Shown: positions 11,964 through 23,872, counted from the stretch's first letter. The stretch: 64,000 nucleotides of DNA from Eucalyptus grandis (GCF_016545825.1 NC_052620.1:16988001-17052000); one strand, 5' to 3'. Numbers and translations: made by a program. The notes: generated by a model not told the origin, from the letters alone.

Positions 11964-12320
11964 GTCCAGTGGAGTTTGCAGCAGTTACAGGATATTCTAT
12001 CTTTTTATTTAATCAAGCCGTGAACATTTTTACATTCCCTTTGGCCACTTTAACAGGTTCACTTGTCACCAAAGACAAAACTCTTGGAAAAACATGTGCC
12101 AACCTAGTAAGAGACAAAAGTATCAAGACATGCTCAATTGAGTTGATAGAAATGGAAGAGTCGACGCATGATGATGAAAGTGATTTATCTCTGAAGATAG
12201 ATGGCCAATCTTATCTTGTTAGCGACGATAAGATCATAGAAATAGAAGAGCCAAGGCTTGATGATGAAATCGTTCCAATAGAAGATACGTTCAAATCTCA
12301 CCTTATTAGTCTCATCACTC
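11964..12320 (+). pseudogene. MATE cassette unit 11 (truncated last unit)
   Basis: Only exon a is present. It is open and has one extra codon ('FAAVTGYS'), but the donor GGTACG has become GATACG, so it cannot be spliced at the usual place. Homology to the array stops at about 12315, and exons b and c are absent. The frame continues into unrelated sequence and stops at 12424. Confidence 0.8.
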
Positions 12321-13430
12321 CATCGTCGGCCCTTCTCGGCTACGGCGGGGAGGCGGCGGCAGCTGAGGGCTCAGCCCTGAGCCGCCTCCTTTTCCTTAAT
12401 ATTTTTAAAATTTTAAAATTTTAAAATTTTTAATTTTTTAATATTTGTATTTGTATTTTTAAATGTTTTAAATAAATTTAAATTTAATTTAATTAATTTT
12501 TATATTAATTTTTTACCACATCCGCACCAAAACGACGCCGTTTTGCACTTGCTTCGTCGGAAAATTGACACGTCAGCGTTTTGGCCGGATTAACACTTAA
12601 GAGATCCATTTTGCTCCGATTTTGATAGTTAAGTAATACTTTGTACCAACTTTTGGCACTCTAGGTGTCCGAGTGACTTGAAGGAACCGGAGAAAAACCC
12701 CATGTTGACCCTAATTTAAAATTTGATATAGATTATTTGGAATTTTGATATTTTATTTGACTAGTTTTTGGGATTTCGGAGGCGCAAAAAAGACCATCCC
12801 GCTTGAAAAACAGGTCAGACCCCGGGCTATGCAAATTACTCGGCAAGTTCACCTCCGAATACCTGGCTCCTAGAGTTTTGAATTTTGGATTTATTTGCCT
12901 AATCCAGTGGGTGTCCATGCTTATATTGAGTGGACATATTTGGTCGGACATCTGAAAGCCTCAACGGACTTCTAGCCACTTGAAATGTTTGTAATGACTT
13001 CTGAGCTTGTTTTTTTTTTATGACTTGGGTTGCCCATTGCCGTAGGCATTAGAGAGGTACACTACATACACTTGCTAAGAACTCTTGCACACACTTTGCA
13101 ATAAAAACTCTTGCGAGATTGAATTTGTGAGAGAGATTTTTTATAAAAGAGTTCACCCCATTTGTAAATGAGAGCTAGCTCCATCATAAGCCAACCGTAG
13201 AAAGATGTTCGAGTATATTAGATTGAGCGTAACTCTCGAACAATCTCAGGGAGGGGAGGAGGCAACGACTTAGAGCCTAACCATTATAAGTCAAGTTGAG
13301 CATTTCTTTATCCCTACTGTTTCAATTTATGTGCATGTCACGTGTTTGAATTTGCCTGACTCGGATTTTTGCATAAATACTTGATATTGTGTTGAATTTT
13401 CCATATATGTTCACAACAGTTTGTATGAGA
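12321..13430. other. AT-rich intergenic DNA with LTR-like remnants
   Basis: No gene seen. A short GC-rich patch (12325-12390) precedes a very AT-rich stretch. 'AAAACGACGCCGTTTT', a palindromic word, lies near 12530. From about 12960 to 13440 the sequence reads like a decayed copia 5' LTR and leader. 'TATGAGAGCGGG' near 13425 resembles the initiator-Met tRNA primer-binding site usual for copia (TGGTATCAGAGC), but it is degenerate. Confidence 0.45.
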
Positions 13431-13529
13431 GCGGGTGCTCGATTGATTCTTGCTTGACATTGTTTGTTCTTATCAAATTTTTTGAGCTATAGATCATGGC
13501 ATGACACGTTGGAAAGTCATTTAGGCCAT

Positions 13530-14530
13530 CTCTATTTTTTGAAATGGATTACAACTATCGGAAGGCTCGTATAAAAATTTCTATCCAATTTCAAGAATAT
13601 GACGTCCTCATATGCCTAGTAGGATTGAACTTGAAACAATCGTTCGTAAGAATGAAAAAGAATAGAGCGCTATTTGAACGATAAGGCAACGAATCTATTG
13701 TCGTGCTCTAGATGCTAATGAATGTAATTGCATCTCGACATTTTCTGGTGCTAAAGAAATATGGGAAAAACTTAAATTGCCGCTTGAAGGGACAAGTCAA
13801 GTTAGAAAGTCTAGAATTAGTATGCTCACCCATTGAGAAAAGAACAATGCAAATGCCATGACTTTCGTACGGCACTTGAGTGTCAAATTTTTTTTTCACT
13901 CACTTAAGTATCATATCAGAGTAAAATTGATCCTTTAAGTACTATTTCTAGCAAATCATCCAACGTGAACTTTTTTTATTAATTTCTCATATGAGGTGGA
14001 TTTTTTTTTTTTTTGCCCTTTTCGAGGGTTGGCAACGGTTACTAGCTACCCTCGCTTGCTATGAAACCGGGTGATTCTTGCTAGACTTGAAAAAGGGGAA
14101 AAGAAAAAGAAAAAGAAAATCAAAAAAATAAAAGAATAATTAAAAAATCATCCACGACAGTACCAATGAAGTCATGAATGATGACTGGCATCCATATCGG
14201 ATTTTACGACAAGACAAATCATCAATGGCATTCAAGTGATCATTTTTTCAAATTTGTGGCACTCAAGCAAGCGGAAAAAAGTTATTGCCCTCAAATGAGC
14301 GCCATACAAATGAGGGTGAGTGGATTGCTAATATATGTGTACTCGGCTGACCGTCATTATTCGTAGATTGAGATCACTAGGCAAGGTTGATCCTCAAGAA
14401 AAGCTATTATGAACATTGCCAACATATGGGAGCCTTAAGTGTCGGCAATTGATGAGCTTCCTGGGAAGGTTTAAGATTTAAAGCAGGACTTAATGGCTTC
14501 TGGATTGGTGCCTAAGGAGAGGATATTCAG
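13530..14530 (+). mobile_element. Ty1/copia gag fragment, interrupted by a MITE
   Basis: Translation of 13540-13830 gives copia Gag (UBN2-type) features: 'NYRKARIKIFIQFQEYDVL', then 'VVLALDANE', 'ISTFSGAKEIWEKLKLPLEG' and 'SRISMLTH', with frame breaks and stops. After a ~450 bp inverted-repeat insertion, the same Gag resumes at about 14310-14480 in another frame, with 'RRLRSLGKVDPQEKLL' and 'TLPTYGSLK'. This is a dead internal fragment; the call rests on remembered copia Gag motifs. Confidence 0.7.
13850..14305. mobile_element. MITE-like inverted-repeat element inside copia gag
   Basis: The left end ('ggcacttgagtgtcaaattt') and right end ('aaatttgtggcactcaagca') are imperfect inverted complements over about 50 bp. 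The middle is AT-rich with no coding potential. It splits the copia gag at a point where the Gag translation resumes on the other side. I could not fix the exact target duplication. Confidence 0.55.
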
Positions 14531-14559
14531 TGGTTCAATACCACAAAAGCAGCCAATGT

Positions 14560-15922
14560 GGAAAATAATTTTCTGCTCACATCCACTCACAAATGGACAA
14601 GTGTCCACAAATGCACAGTAGCAATTGATGTGGAATCAAATAAGACAAAAAATCTGCCCAGTTTTTTGTTTCTTTCTTCCTTCTCCATCCACAACATCGT
14701 TGGCGTTGCTCGTTCATGGCTCCCGCCTTCAGGCCCCCGCTTCCCTGACCTTTATTTCTCTATTTGCCAGTACTTTTCTTTTGTTGTTTGAGCTCGCAGT
14801 CCATGGCCGTTGGGATCTCAAGCTCACTGTCAAGACATGGGGCCATGGATGAGCCATGGTCACCAGTTTTGTGGACAAGCCGCCTTTCGAGTCATGAACG
14901 GGCAAGGCTTGTGGACATGGGTGACACCGGATTTGGAGGCATGACACTAGAACCAGATTTGGACGAGGAACAACTGCGAGCTGTCGTGACGATGAAGGGG
15001 TGGCTTGGCCATTTATGGGGCCGACCGCAAGCCAACCGCGGGTGACGATGGAGAAGGGGTGTCGCTCATAGTTGGACCGAGCCACTGCAAGTGACGATGG
15101 AGGCGGTGGCTCGGTTTGACTACGAGCAACACCAGAAGGACTAGCTCCCCTCGGATGCGCAAGACATGGTGCTGCGACTCCACCGATCCCCACGGTGAGG
15201 AGAGGTGCTGAGGTCAATGAAGAAAAGAAGCTTCCATGGATGTATATGATTTTATTCTATTTAATTCGGCAGCAATAGATACATGTCAATTATGAGTGGA
15301 CGTGAGTAAAAATTATGCGCCATATCAACGGTTGATGGGGTAGAATGAGATCAATGGATATTTTGTCTTGCCTAAGTGTACTTTGACAATTAAGAGTTTC
15401 TACACATTCGAAGGTATTTGGTAATTGCACCAAATTTCTATTACAGGAATAGAAAAAGAACATAAATGCTATGATCCTCAAATCTTTTTATGCTATTCAA
15501 TTTTTTAATAATTTTATGAAATATTTATCTTTTTATCTTTTTCGTCTTCTTTCACCTCTAGCTAGTCACTGGTCTCAAGGGAGCTTTACCGGCCCTTGGC
15601 AAGGCTCGACCTTGCCCAACTACCATGCCTAGCCATGGTGAGGTCAAGCCTCGCCCAGACACTGAAGACAAGCCTCGTCGAGAGCTAGCAAGGCTCGCTG
15701 GACCTTGTCTAGCCAGTCACTAACCATCCCTGAGGCTGGCGACCGACTAGAGGAGGAAGAAGAAAAAAAGAAAAGACAAAAAAAGAAATTGATTTAATTC
15801 TAGAATTGTTCTCAAAATTAAAAAGAAACTTTTTTGTACTTCTTGATTTCGTTCCAAATTTATTCCCTGGAACAAATTTATTCTTAGGAGTAGAAAAATT
15901 AGCTGACATCAGCAAATAGATT

Positions 15923-15964
<42 letters not shown>

Positions 15965-16095
15965 TTCAGAGAATAAAGAAACGGAAGCTAAGAATTTGCT
16001 GGTTACCAAGCATGCCCTAACTATCAAGTGCCCGTGCAACCTGAGTACCAAGATTGAATGCTTAAATGTGCTCTTTGTAGGTATGTCCTGAGACC
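14560..16095. other. No gene seen; filler between copia fragments
   Basis: Several open frames exist, but none resembles a known protein and composition shifts abruptly (GC-rich 14690-15200, AT-rich after). The 15540-15900 part has a GC-rich core flanked by 'ccctggaacaaatttattc' and resembles a piece of the MITE family at 46916 and 56540. A (CATA)n microsatellite occupies 15926-15966. Confidence 0.5.
15926..15966. repeat. (ACAT)n microsatellite
   Basis: About nine ACAT/CATA units end in a short (TA)n run. The repeat accounts for the periodic Met-Tyr-Val-Cys frames on the reverse strand, which are not genes. Confidence 0.9.
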
Positions 16096-16099
16096 AATT

Positions 16100-16345
16100 C
16101 AAAATGCACAAGTGGTACCGTAGTGATTTCTCAAGACATATGCTGGAAACGCAAGTTCATTCGATTATTTGAAGAAAATGGTTGGAGGACGAGACTTGTG
16201 GTGGCAAACTCAAAAGGAAAAGTTGTTGCTGTCGTTACCATTGGTAAAGATGAAACTCTTATTGAAAATGTTTAACTTGACGAAAGTTTGACGTGCGACT
16301 TAACTTAGCGATACTCAATTAGTGATAAGGTTTTCGAGTGATTTT
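16100..16345 (+). mobile_element. Ty1/copia protease fragment
   Basis: The translation opens with 'KWYRSDFSRHM', a decayed form of the copia aspartic-protease start (WYLDSGCSRHM). It continues one frame over with 'FEENGWRTRLVVANSKGKVV' and 'VTIGKDETLIENV', then 'SISDKVF', as in the region just after the copia protease. Stops and frameshifts are frequent. It could be the continuation of the gag at 13530, separated by later insertions. Confidence 0.6.
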
Positions 16346-16619
16346 TGAATCGTTTGCTTGCTCTCTTATGGAAACTTCTTAGGTGCATTAGGAATTATGT
16401 AGTAATTTAGGAAAGCATAAACTTTGTTTTAGCGCATGTTTAGGATTTAATATTTATTATAACCTAATTGGTAAAAATCATCATGTAAATTTAGATAGTT
16501 TCCCTTTTTAATTCAAAAAGAATATCTCAAAAAATTGCATCCATATCTCATATAAAATTCATTAGTTTTCATATTATACATGTCATATATTACAGTCATT
16601 TAGTGAGTCACATAACTTT

Positions 16620-17400
16620 ATGTTAATATTGTTGGAGGTTAACAATACAACCTAGAGGAGGTGAATAGTTTGTTTTAGAAAATTTGATAATTTTTGTCGA
16701 AAATAGTTTATGCTAAGTAAAGATATGGTCAATGTGATGTTTCAAAACTTATGATTATAATGTGTGCTTGTGGAAGTAATACACTAGTGGTTCGGTTTTA
16801 TCCTCAAACTTGCACATATTCTTTAGACTAATAGTCACAAGTTGGGTGGATTGTATTAATAATCTGCTTAGAAGGTTACAATTGGCAAGCATTGATCTTA
16901 TTACACAATAGATCACACTTTCAGGACTCATTTGCTCTTACTCTTACACACTTAATCTTTAGCATAATTACTAAGACAACACAAACACAATACTTCGAGA
17001 AATAGTCTATGGAAAGCGTTTCGCTTAGAATAGGACGTATAGCAAGTTTTCAAACTTTAACATGTGTTGCTCGCTAACATTTGGCTTCTGAGATCTTCTC
17101 TTTTATAACCATTTTCAATCCATTTGTTAGAGGTGGATTTGATAAGCAAAGTGTAGTTAGAGTTACCATTGATGCTACTACACAAAGATAGAATTGTCCA
17201 TATAGTTCTTTTCCTGAATATTGGTAGGTTACCAAAAAATAGCATCGGTTGCTATCCTTTCGTCATAGATTCTAATAGACCTATTAGACTACCTAGCTTC
17301 TTGATTACTACCATCACTTTGATTCTGCTGCTATGCGAACTTACTGCCACAATGGCTAAGAATATACATGATCAGAATTACCTGGAGATCTTTTTCCAAC
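16620..17400. mobile_element. LTR-like fragment (family also at 19028 and 34398)
   Basis: It starts near 'gttggaggttaacaatacaa' and contains 'gaggtgaatag', 'aaatgctaagtaaag'-like and 'gtggttcggttttatc' words. These recur in order at 19028-19500 and 34398-34740, so three dispersed members of one repeat are present. The words are typical of plant LTR ends, but no paired LTR or coding domain is seen. Confidence 0.55.
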
Positions 17401-17947
17401 AAATACTTTAATAAAGATCACATCGCGTATACAGATTTCATCTCATGCATTGGACACATCGCATATATTTTAATTTTGTATGAAATGAAGTACCCAAAAA
17501 GAATTAATCGACATTGCATTTAGATTCTTTTTTAGGTCATGCATGCATTATTTGGTTCGAAGTTAACATCTTGTAAAACATTTGATGTGTTGGACATAAT
17601 GAAGCTTTACTATTACTCAACACATCGAGTTTCTTTTTTCTTTTTTTGTCATAAGTAATTTATTCATTGCTTTGATTATTGAGAAGTTAAATTATTGTCT
17701 ACGTACTCGCATGGTCATCCATTATATGCTAGTGGTTTAGAATTAAAATTGACCAAGTTTTCTTACAAAACATTTTTGAAATAAAGAGCAAAGGAATTGA
17801 AAGAATGTTGAATTTATCTTAACGTAATTAAATCCCTATATTTAAGAAATCTTTAGTAAGTAGGATGCTCCCACATTTAATTTCGGTTTCTAAGAGGCCT
17901 ATAATAGATTATGATGACTCCAATATAAATTGATTTGCATGTTTATT

Positions 17948-18848
17948 GTGAGAATTACACAAAAAAAAAACTTATTATAATTGTGTCAATTTAGTTATAA
18001 AACGTTTGCATTTGTACCAATTCACTTATAAACCTTTTGTATTTATACCAATTTAGTATATCCATCCAATTTTAATCAAAATCGCTGACATGAACGCTAA
18101 TCATCCTACGTGCACTCATAACGCTAACATAGCCAAATTTTAATAATATTTTAACATTTTTCCAATTATTTATTTTTTTTTGGTCTTTTTTCCCCTTCTC
18201 TTCTTCCTTTATTCTGTTGCCGGACCTCAGCAACTAGCCAGTGGTGTTGATCGATGAGATCGACTTTACCAGCCACTAGCAATGCCAAGCCTCACCTGTC
18301 ACCAAGCAAGGTCGGCCTTGTCATGGCTTGGCAACGCTAGAACTCACTAGACTAGTGAGGTCAAGCCACACTTAACCATTGGCGAGGCCAACCTTTCCTA
18401 GTGATAGTGTGGTCAAGACTTGAGGGCGAGCCTTGATCTTGCCTAATGGTGACAAGATCAGTCTTGCCATGGCTTGGCGAGGCTCCCCATTGCCAATAGC
18501 TAGTGAGGTTGACCTTGCCAGCCCTTGCCTTTGGTCGGTTGCCAAGCTGCTGACTAACTAGAGGAAGAAGGGAAGGGGAAAAAACAAAGAAAGAAAAAGG
18601 AAAAGAAAAGATTAAAAAATAAAAAAATAATCCAAAAATATTATAATATTGTTAAAAATTTGTCCATGTCAGCATCATCTATGTCACATAAAATAGTTGG
18701 CATCCATATAAGTGATTTTCAGTCAAAATTGACTTAATAGAATGAATTGACACAAATACAAAAGATTTAGGACTTAATTGGTAAAAGAAAGTTTATGATT
18801 CAATTGATACAATTGCAATAAATTTAAAAAGTTTTTGGTGATTTTCCC
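17948..18848. mobile_element. MULE-type MITE, ~0.9 kb
   Basis: The ends are long imperfect inverted repeats: 'gtgtcaatttagttataaa' on the left faces 'tttatgattcaattgatac' on the right. Near-identical 9-bp flanks CATGTTTAT (17938) and CATGTTTAA (18849) look like the 9-bp target duplication of Mutator-like elements. The core is GC-rich and non-coding. It is a relative of the element at 32981-33643, which shares its terminal words. Confidence 0.65.
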
Positions 18849-19027
18849 CATGTTTAATTGATTAAACTAACGCCCAAAAGTTGTGATTGGTATTGGCTTG
18901 AGAGTGTGTAATAAATGTTCACTTACTAATCCATCGGTTCCTTGGTTGTTCACCTTCAAGACGGTCATGACACCTATAGCTCGGCTAATGTGGCGACATG
19001 TGGTGAGTAGAAGCTGTGAATTGATCA

Positions 19028-19500
19028 AGTGAAAGTGATGAGACTAACAATACAACCTAGAGAAGCGTTACCAAAAAAAAAAAAAAAAAAACAATACAAC
19101 CTAGAGAATGGGTGAATAGGTTGTCTAAGAACCATAAAAATCATTTGCGGAATATAACAAGTTCAATTTCAAACATTAATAGAAATAGATTGTAGAAATT
19201 AGATATGCATGCTACTATTTAACAAATGTTGACTATTACAAATAGGTAATGCTAATATTGAAGATAGAATATATTGTTAGCAACTATGTAGTGGTCCGAC
19301 TTTATCTTCAAGCCTCTATCTATTTTTAACACTAACGGCCATAACAAAGCTAGAATCCACTAGTAATCTTTAAGCTAAGTTAGAATCAACAAATATCACT
19401 TTTCAATAGATCACATTATTAGGAATCATGTACTATTATTACTCTTGTACACTTGCTTGCATAACTTATTACAAATATTAGCATGACCCAGATTTTAACA
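19028..19500. mobile_element. LTR-like fragment, second member
   Basis: It shares the 'aacaatacaacctagaga', 'gggtgaatagg' and 'gtggtccgactttatc' words with 16620-17400 and 34398-34740. A tiny SINE-tail insertion (19065-19089) interrupts its first 40 bp. No coding potential. Confidence 0.5.
19046..19108 (+). mobile_element. Micro-retroinsertion: SINE 3' stub with 19-bp TSD
   Basis: A perfect 19-bp direct repeat, AACAATACAACCTAGAGAA, occurs at 19046-19064 and 19090-19108. Between the copies is only GCGTTACC plus 17 A (25 bp). This is the signature of target-primed reverse transcription that stopped almost at once. Confidence 0.8.
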
Positions 19501-22080
19501 TTAGGATACGCAACAATTATAAACAAAAAGAGAGCAAAGAAGAAGAGTTGAAGCAAATGACTCGTTTTATTCATTTCCACCAAACCTAATTACTTCTCTT
19601 GAACTTAATATATAGCCATCCATTCTAGGATGACCATTTCCCATCGAAGTCTTCAAGTAGCCATTGGTTCTACCATTGTTGGTAGTAGGATGTCTCTAGA
19701 AATCATCATAGCGACTCTTTGACATCGACAAAGTCTTTTTGATTGTGGCAATTTCCCAAAACCATATCAGTATACTTTTGTCAAACTTGCTCATTATTGT
19801 CAAAACTGCTCCTAAAGAACTCTGGTGATCTTTCTTCAGATTTCAAACCTTTGTGATGGCTATTTCCATCATGATTAATGTTCTTATCATGTGATCAAGT
19901 GATCGGCATCTTTCAGGACTAAATATCAACATGATCCCTTACCCATAATTAGGATGTGAGAATTTTCACTAATTAGTTGATGTTGTCCACTGAAAAACCA
20001 TATGGACGACTTGCAATCAATCACCAAATGATCCTCTTGAGTATTTTTAGCTTCCAAAGATGTTACCTTGATGAAAGATTGACCATGATACCTCCAAGTC
20101 AATATGAACACCTCGTCATCTTTTTCCCCTCCTTGTCAAGATTCTCATCCTTATACCTAGTCTTCACTAAACTCACATAAGTCATTGATATCATCATAGT
20201 CTCCCACCTCATCTGCATAAAGCAACTACTCTTTGCCAACAATTTGCTGCCTCAATAATAATTTGTTGCCCCCGATAATGATGTTGATCTTTCTAATCCT
20301 TCCAAGCTTATTGACAATTTCAAGTCACCAAGCTATTCATCTTCATGGTATTTTCAAGTTTTACCAAACATCCTCATTCTAGGCTTGTTCACTACCACTA
20401 AGTCCATCCAACTCTTCATCCGATCTTTGTACCTCAAAATCATTATGAACAATTTCGTTGTTCCTAACTCGTTCACTCTCGATAAGGTCCTTTCAGACGT
20501 TTTTACCGTATCTAAAGATCCTTTCTGCTTGTGAACATCTTCAACGCCCAATATCTTACTCACGTTAGATATCGGCAATAATCCCTCAATATCAGCAAAG
20601 CACTCTTGACAGTGGCAAATCACTTCTCATAGTAGAATTTCTTGGTGTTGTTTATGACAACATATCCATTTCAAATTGTACATATATTACCTAGCTTAAC
20701 TCAATCAATTAACACATTAGTAATCATTAATTATCTTTTGTCACCTTCAAAATAACATGGGAATTTTCTCAACAATCGTCACATTGGTGATTTTCCCTAC
20801 AGAAGGCAGCGGCCTCTTACGCGGCAGAGCAGGACAGCCATGCATAAAGGTCGAGGCTCAACACGAGCAGTGACGGGTCAAAAGACGATTGGGTCTTCGT
20901 AGATTTTGGATGTTGGCATTGAGGAAAAGGAGATGATGAACATGAGCGGATAATTGATGATGAAATTGCTAAATTTATGAACATGGAAGTTGCTCGTGAA
21001 TCTCCACGAAGGAGAAGCTGCCTCTGGCGTGGTCCGTTAGCAATAAAAAAAATTAAATAAAAAATAAAAAAATTGAGAGGAAGACCTCCTGTGAAGTTTC
21101 ATTTGGTGTGTTTTCTTTGCGATAGAATTAATACAAACCTAATATAAAAATGAATGTTAAACGACTCAGTGCCAGAAATCCTAATCTTTAATTAAATGTT
21201 AAAAGGTTTTAGCAGGGCCAAAACTATCGTTTCAGCGGTTGCTTTGATACTGAACTTTTCAAACGATCAACCAGTACGAAAAACGATTATTTAAATGACT
21301 CTGTAACTTAATTTACCGGAGAATCTGACATGCCAGTATTTTAAACAAAAAACTCACTCGAGTAATTTAAATAGAGAGTTTCTAAAGTTTTGGCATAAAC
21401 TAATTGTTTGTAAAGTTTTGGTACTAAACTTTATGCAATATTTTTGGTCTAAAAACTTGATGCGATTAGAAATGTGAGAAAATGATGTCCTGGGTTTGAA
21501 GAAAAAATCGCAAGATAAAAATTCTACGTTAGCCACCAATTTTCTATGCATTTTTAGACTCATAAGCAAACGCCGACGCACAAACACGCACACACCCTCT
21601 CTTTTACAAATAATTTCATTTAAAATCACAATCTATTTACTTTCCTCTAATAAGAAAAAGGAGGAGCTGAACAAAATTTTATTCATCTCTCCTCTTTAGC
21701 CTTACATTTGCTTCTTCTCTGACTTTGCTCTCTCTTGAGATTGAAAGACGAAAGCTTGAGACCTTGTGAGTATGGACAGCAATGATAGAGCATGTTCGGG
21801 ACCAATTCAATCGCAATTCTTCAGTTTATGAAAAAGAAATGTATTCAAAGATGTTGTGTGACATGATTGGTGCACTGCACAACTCAAATCATGTGTTGTG
21901 CCAAAACTTTGCTATCATCAATTTAGTACCAAAACTTGACGGAGGATCACTATAGTGCCATTTTTTTTCCTTAAAATCTGACTATATAATTGTCTCAGGC
22001 AAGCTTTTCTTTTATAAAAAAAAAAGCCAAGTTGGATTCTCTAAAAGCACGAGTAGCTAGAGTCGCTTATGTAATTGCTT
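19500..22080. other. No gene seen (AT-rich, repeat-like)
   Basis: I find no recognisable coding block. 19560-20700 resembles retroelement interior but shows no protease, reverse transcriptase or integrase motif I can name. 20810-21010 is less AT-rich, with a short unrecognised open stretch. 21180-21960 contains 'aaagttttggcataaac' and 'tgtgccaaaactttgc', probably the arms of another MITE. Confidence 0.4.
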
Positions 22081-22084
22081 TTGA

Positions 22085-22303
22085 AAAGTTGCGGCATTTA
22101 ACCACCTGGGATTCGCCGGTGGCCACCCTTCAACATGGAAGGGGGTGAGGGGTTCAAATCCCCACCCTCGGGGAGGGATGGAGTGGGGACGTGTAAGTTT
22201 CGAGTGGGTTTCGACTCATGCCGCAAAAAGGCGGGACAAAAGTCGAGAGTGAGTGTAGAGTAGGAATATAGTAAGACCGACAAAAAAAAAAAGTTGCGGC
22301 ATT
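22085..22303 (+). mobile_element. SINE with target duplication
   Basis: The body (about 22099-22289) begins 'ACCACCTGGGATTCGCC', contains a Pol III B-box GGTTCAAATCC (22151-22161) about 45 bp after an A-box-like 'TGGGATTCGCCGG', and ends 'AAGACCGAC' plus an A-tail. The flanks AAAGTTGCGGCATT (22085-22098 and 22290-22303) are identical. The size and structure fit a tRNA-derived plant SINE. It does not fold like a tRNA gene. Confidence 0.85.
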
Positions 22304-23181
22304 AATAACCAAAAAATAAATAAATGAATTTTTGAAATATTTTGGCACCCTAAAAGTAACATGCAATAGTTAGGCACTAATATAGTCGTATCCCGAAAAG
22401 ATCTTTAGGCAGAAATTTAGATGTTAATAAATAAGATATTTACACAAGAAAAGATAATTCATATGAGAGACGGGATTAGACTTTGTAAGAAAGATCCTAA
22501 CGAGCATCATCTAATTATGCTCTTTGATTAAGCTCCTGAAATCCTAATCACGTTGGAAAATTCTTAAATGAAAAACTAGATGTCTACATAGCAATAGCAT
22601 GGTAGTTTCCACTTACGAAATTTTCAAAATAGAACAGAAAAAAGCAGTGAAAATGAACCAAAGGTCCAAAGTAACATGAAATCGACTATTTTATGTTATA
22701 GTCCAAAAAATATCATATTTATTTATTTATTCCCACGTATAAATGAATAGCCTTCTCTGAGCAATTATTACACGACCTTGGTATATGTGAATTCGATGTG
22801 TATGTGTCGTTACATTATATGGGTCCCACGTCATGGGACATATACTTTTGAGCAATATTTTTAGTCACAAAAATTTGTATCTCGCAACGCGTGAATATCT
22901 GGGTAGTTCGTTTCAAAATATGAGGAGAAGGACGAAGATTGCCGTTTCAAAACGCCCATCTCCAAAAACTCTCTCCTTTCCAACCTGGACGACAACACAA
23001 CAGCGAACCTTCGCGGTCGGCGCACGTAAGCTTACTTTGCCGTTTGAATTGGACGAAGCCTTAAGGCAAGATACCGCGTTCGTCAACCGCCATGGCTAGT
23101 CGGTTTTTTCGTCTCTCTAGAAGAAGAAAATTCTTGGGTGCTCCCTCAACCGCGCATCTCACGTCCCGGTATTTCTCTCTA

Positions 23182-23188
23182 TATAAAT
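23182..23188 (+). promoter_or_regulatory. TATA box of CYSTM copy 1
   Basis: TATAAAT lies 99 bp before the ATG, inside pyrimidine-rich DNA. The expected transcription start is about 30 bp downstream. A GAGAA-repeat leader (23252-23286) precedes the start codon. Confidence 0.6.
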
Positions 23189-23286
23189 CCACCTCTCCTC
23201 CCTCGTCTCTCTCGCCTTCGTCTTCGCCCGCTCCGAAACGCTTGCAAGAGAAGAGAAGAGAAGAGAAGAGAAGAGAAGAGAGAGAG

Positions 23287-23872
23287 ATGAGCACTTACTA
23301 CAACCAGAATCATCCGCCGGTCGGCGCCCCTCCCCCGCAAGGTAACCTTGTTCTCTTGGATTCGCCATGCTTTTCTGCTATTTCTCAAATTCATCATCTG
23401 TAGTCTCCTGGGAACGTGTAGTATGTTCGTTTCTGATTTTTGCGGGTCTTTCTTGGTATCGTAAAACAAAAAATTTTACTTGCAGGGTACCCGAAAGTCG
23501 AAGGCTATCCTCCTCCAGGGTATCCGGTGCAGGGTTACGCGCCACAGGGGTATCCTCCGCAGCAAGGATATGGCCAGCCGGCCCAGCCCTACTACGAGGA
23601 GCAGCGCCGCCGGAAGGACACCGGCTTTCTTGAAGGATGGTAAAGCACGCGACTAAATTTGCTTGTCAAAAAGTATAATATAATCAAATCAAGTGTGAAT
23701 CTTTTAGTTTCTTGTTCAAATCTACTTTGTCGGTTTCCAGCAGCTTGTTGTTATGGGCGTGCGTATTTTCCTTGCTTCCGCTCCTGAACTCATGAACGCG
23801 CGTGTTCCATCTCGGTTTTTTTGCAGCTTAGCGGCACTTTGCTGTTGCTGTCTGCTGGATGCGGTTTTCTGA
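23287..23872 (+). CDS. CYSTM-family (cysteine-rich transmembrane tail) protein, copy 1
   Basis: Three exons, 23287-23341, 23486-23639 and 23827-23872, with GT-AG introns, give an 84-residue protein. The N-terminal part is Gly/Tyr/Pro/Gln-rich, with 'GYPPPGYPVQGYAPQGYPPQ' repeats. The C-terminus is 'DTGFLEGC' followed by 'LAALCCCCLLDAVF', the diagnostic CYSTM tail: a short cysteine-studded helix thought to anchor in membranes. The Cys of 'EGC' is created across the exon 2/3 junction (TG then C). Without splicing the frame would read 'EGW' and stop, so exon 3 is essential. Family members are linked to stress tolerance; the exact role is unknown. The start is the first ATG after a purine-rich leader. 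A near-identical paralogue lies at 27177. Confidence 0.9.

Larger units (their letters stand above)
1221..12320 (+). repeat. Tandem array of 11 MATE-transporter exon cassettes
   Basis: Eleven direct units of about 1.06 kb (range 979-1108 bp, plus a short last one) sit head to tail. Each carries three exon-like blocks of a multidrug-and-toxin-extrusion protein of the FRD3/DTX42-43 (citrate efflux) type. Exon a (~318-363 nt) encodes 'GPVEFAAAGYSIFLFN' followed by an acidic loop. Exon b (149 nt) encodes 'YISSPSTSLVVVGIL' up to 'FMGVRS'. Exon c (133 nt) encodes 'YLRLRSIGAPAIL', then 'QGVFRGFKDTRTPLYATG'. Splice phases are a: 1 to 1, b: 1 to 0, c: 0 to 1, so one cassette is symmetric and can join the next in frame. 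A GC-rich minisatellite of GTGCGGCG/GTGCGACG words lies in the last intron of each unit. No first or last MATE exons are visible, and most units have damage. The likely origin is unequal crossing-over of an internal gene fragment. The family call rests on remembered conserved motifs. Confidence 0.9.

Noticed and set aside
1221..12320. CRISPR-like or satellite DNA reading of the periodic array
   Set aside because: The unit is ~1 kb with spliceable protein-coding exons; spacers and short identical repeats are absent.
12540..15217. Frames of 60-162 codons, including one reverse Pro/Ser-rich frame at 14729
   Set aside because: No similarity to known proteins, overlapping frames on both strands, and location among transposon debris.
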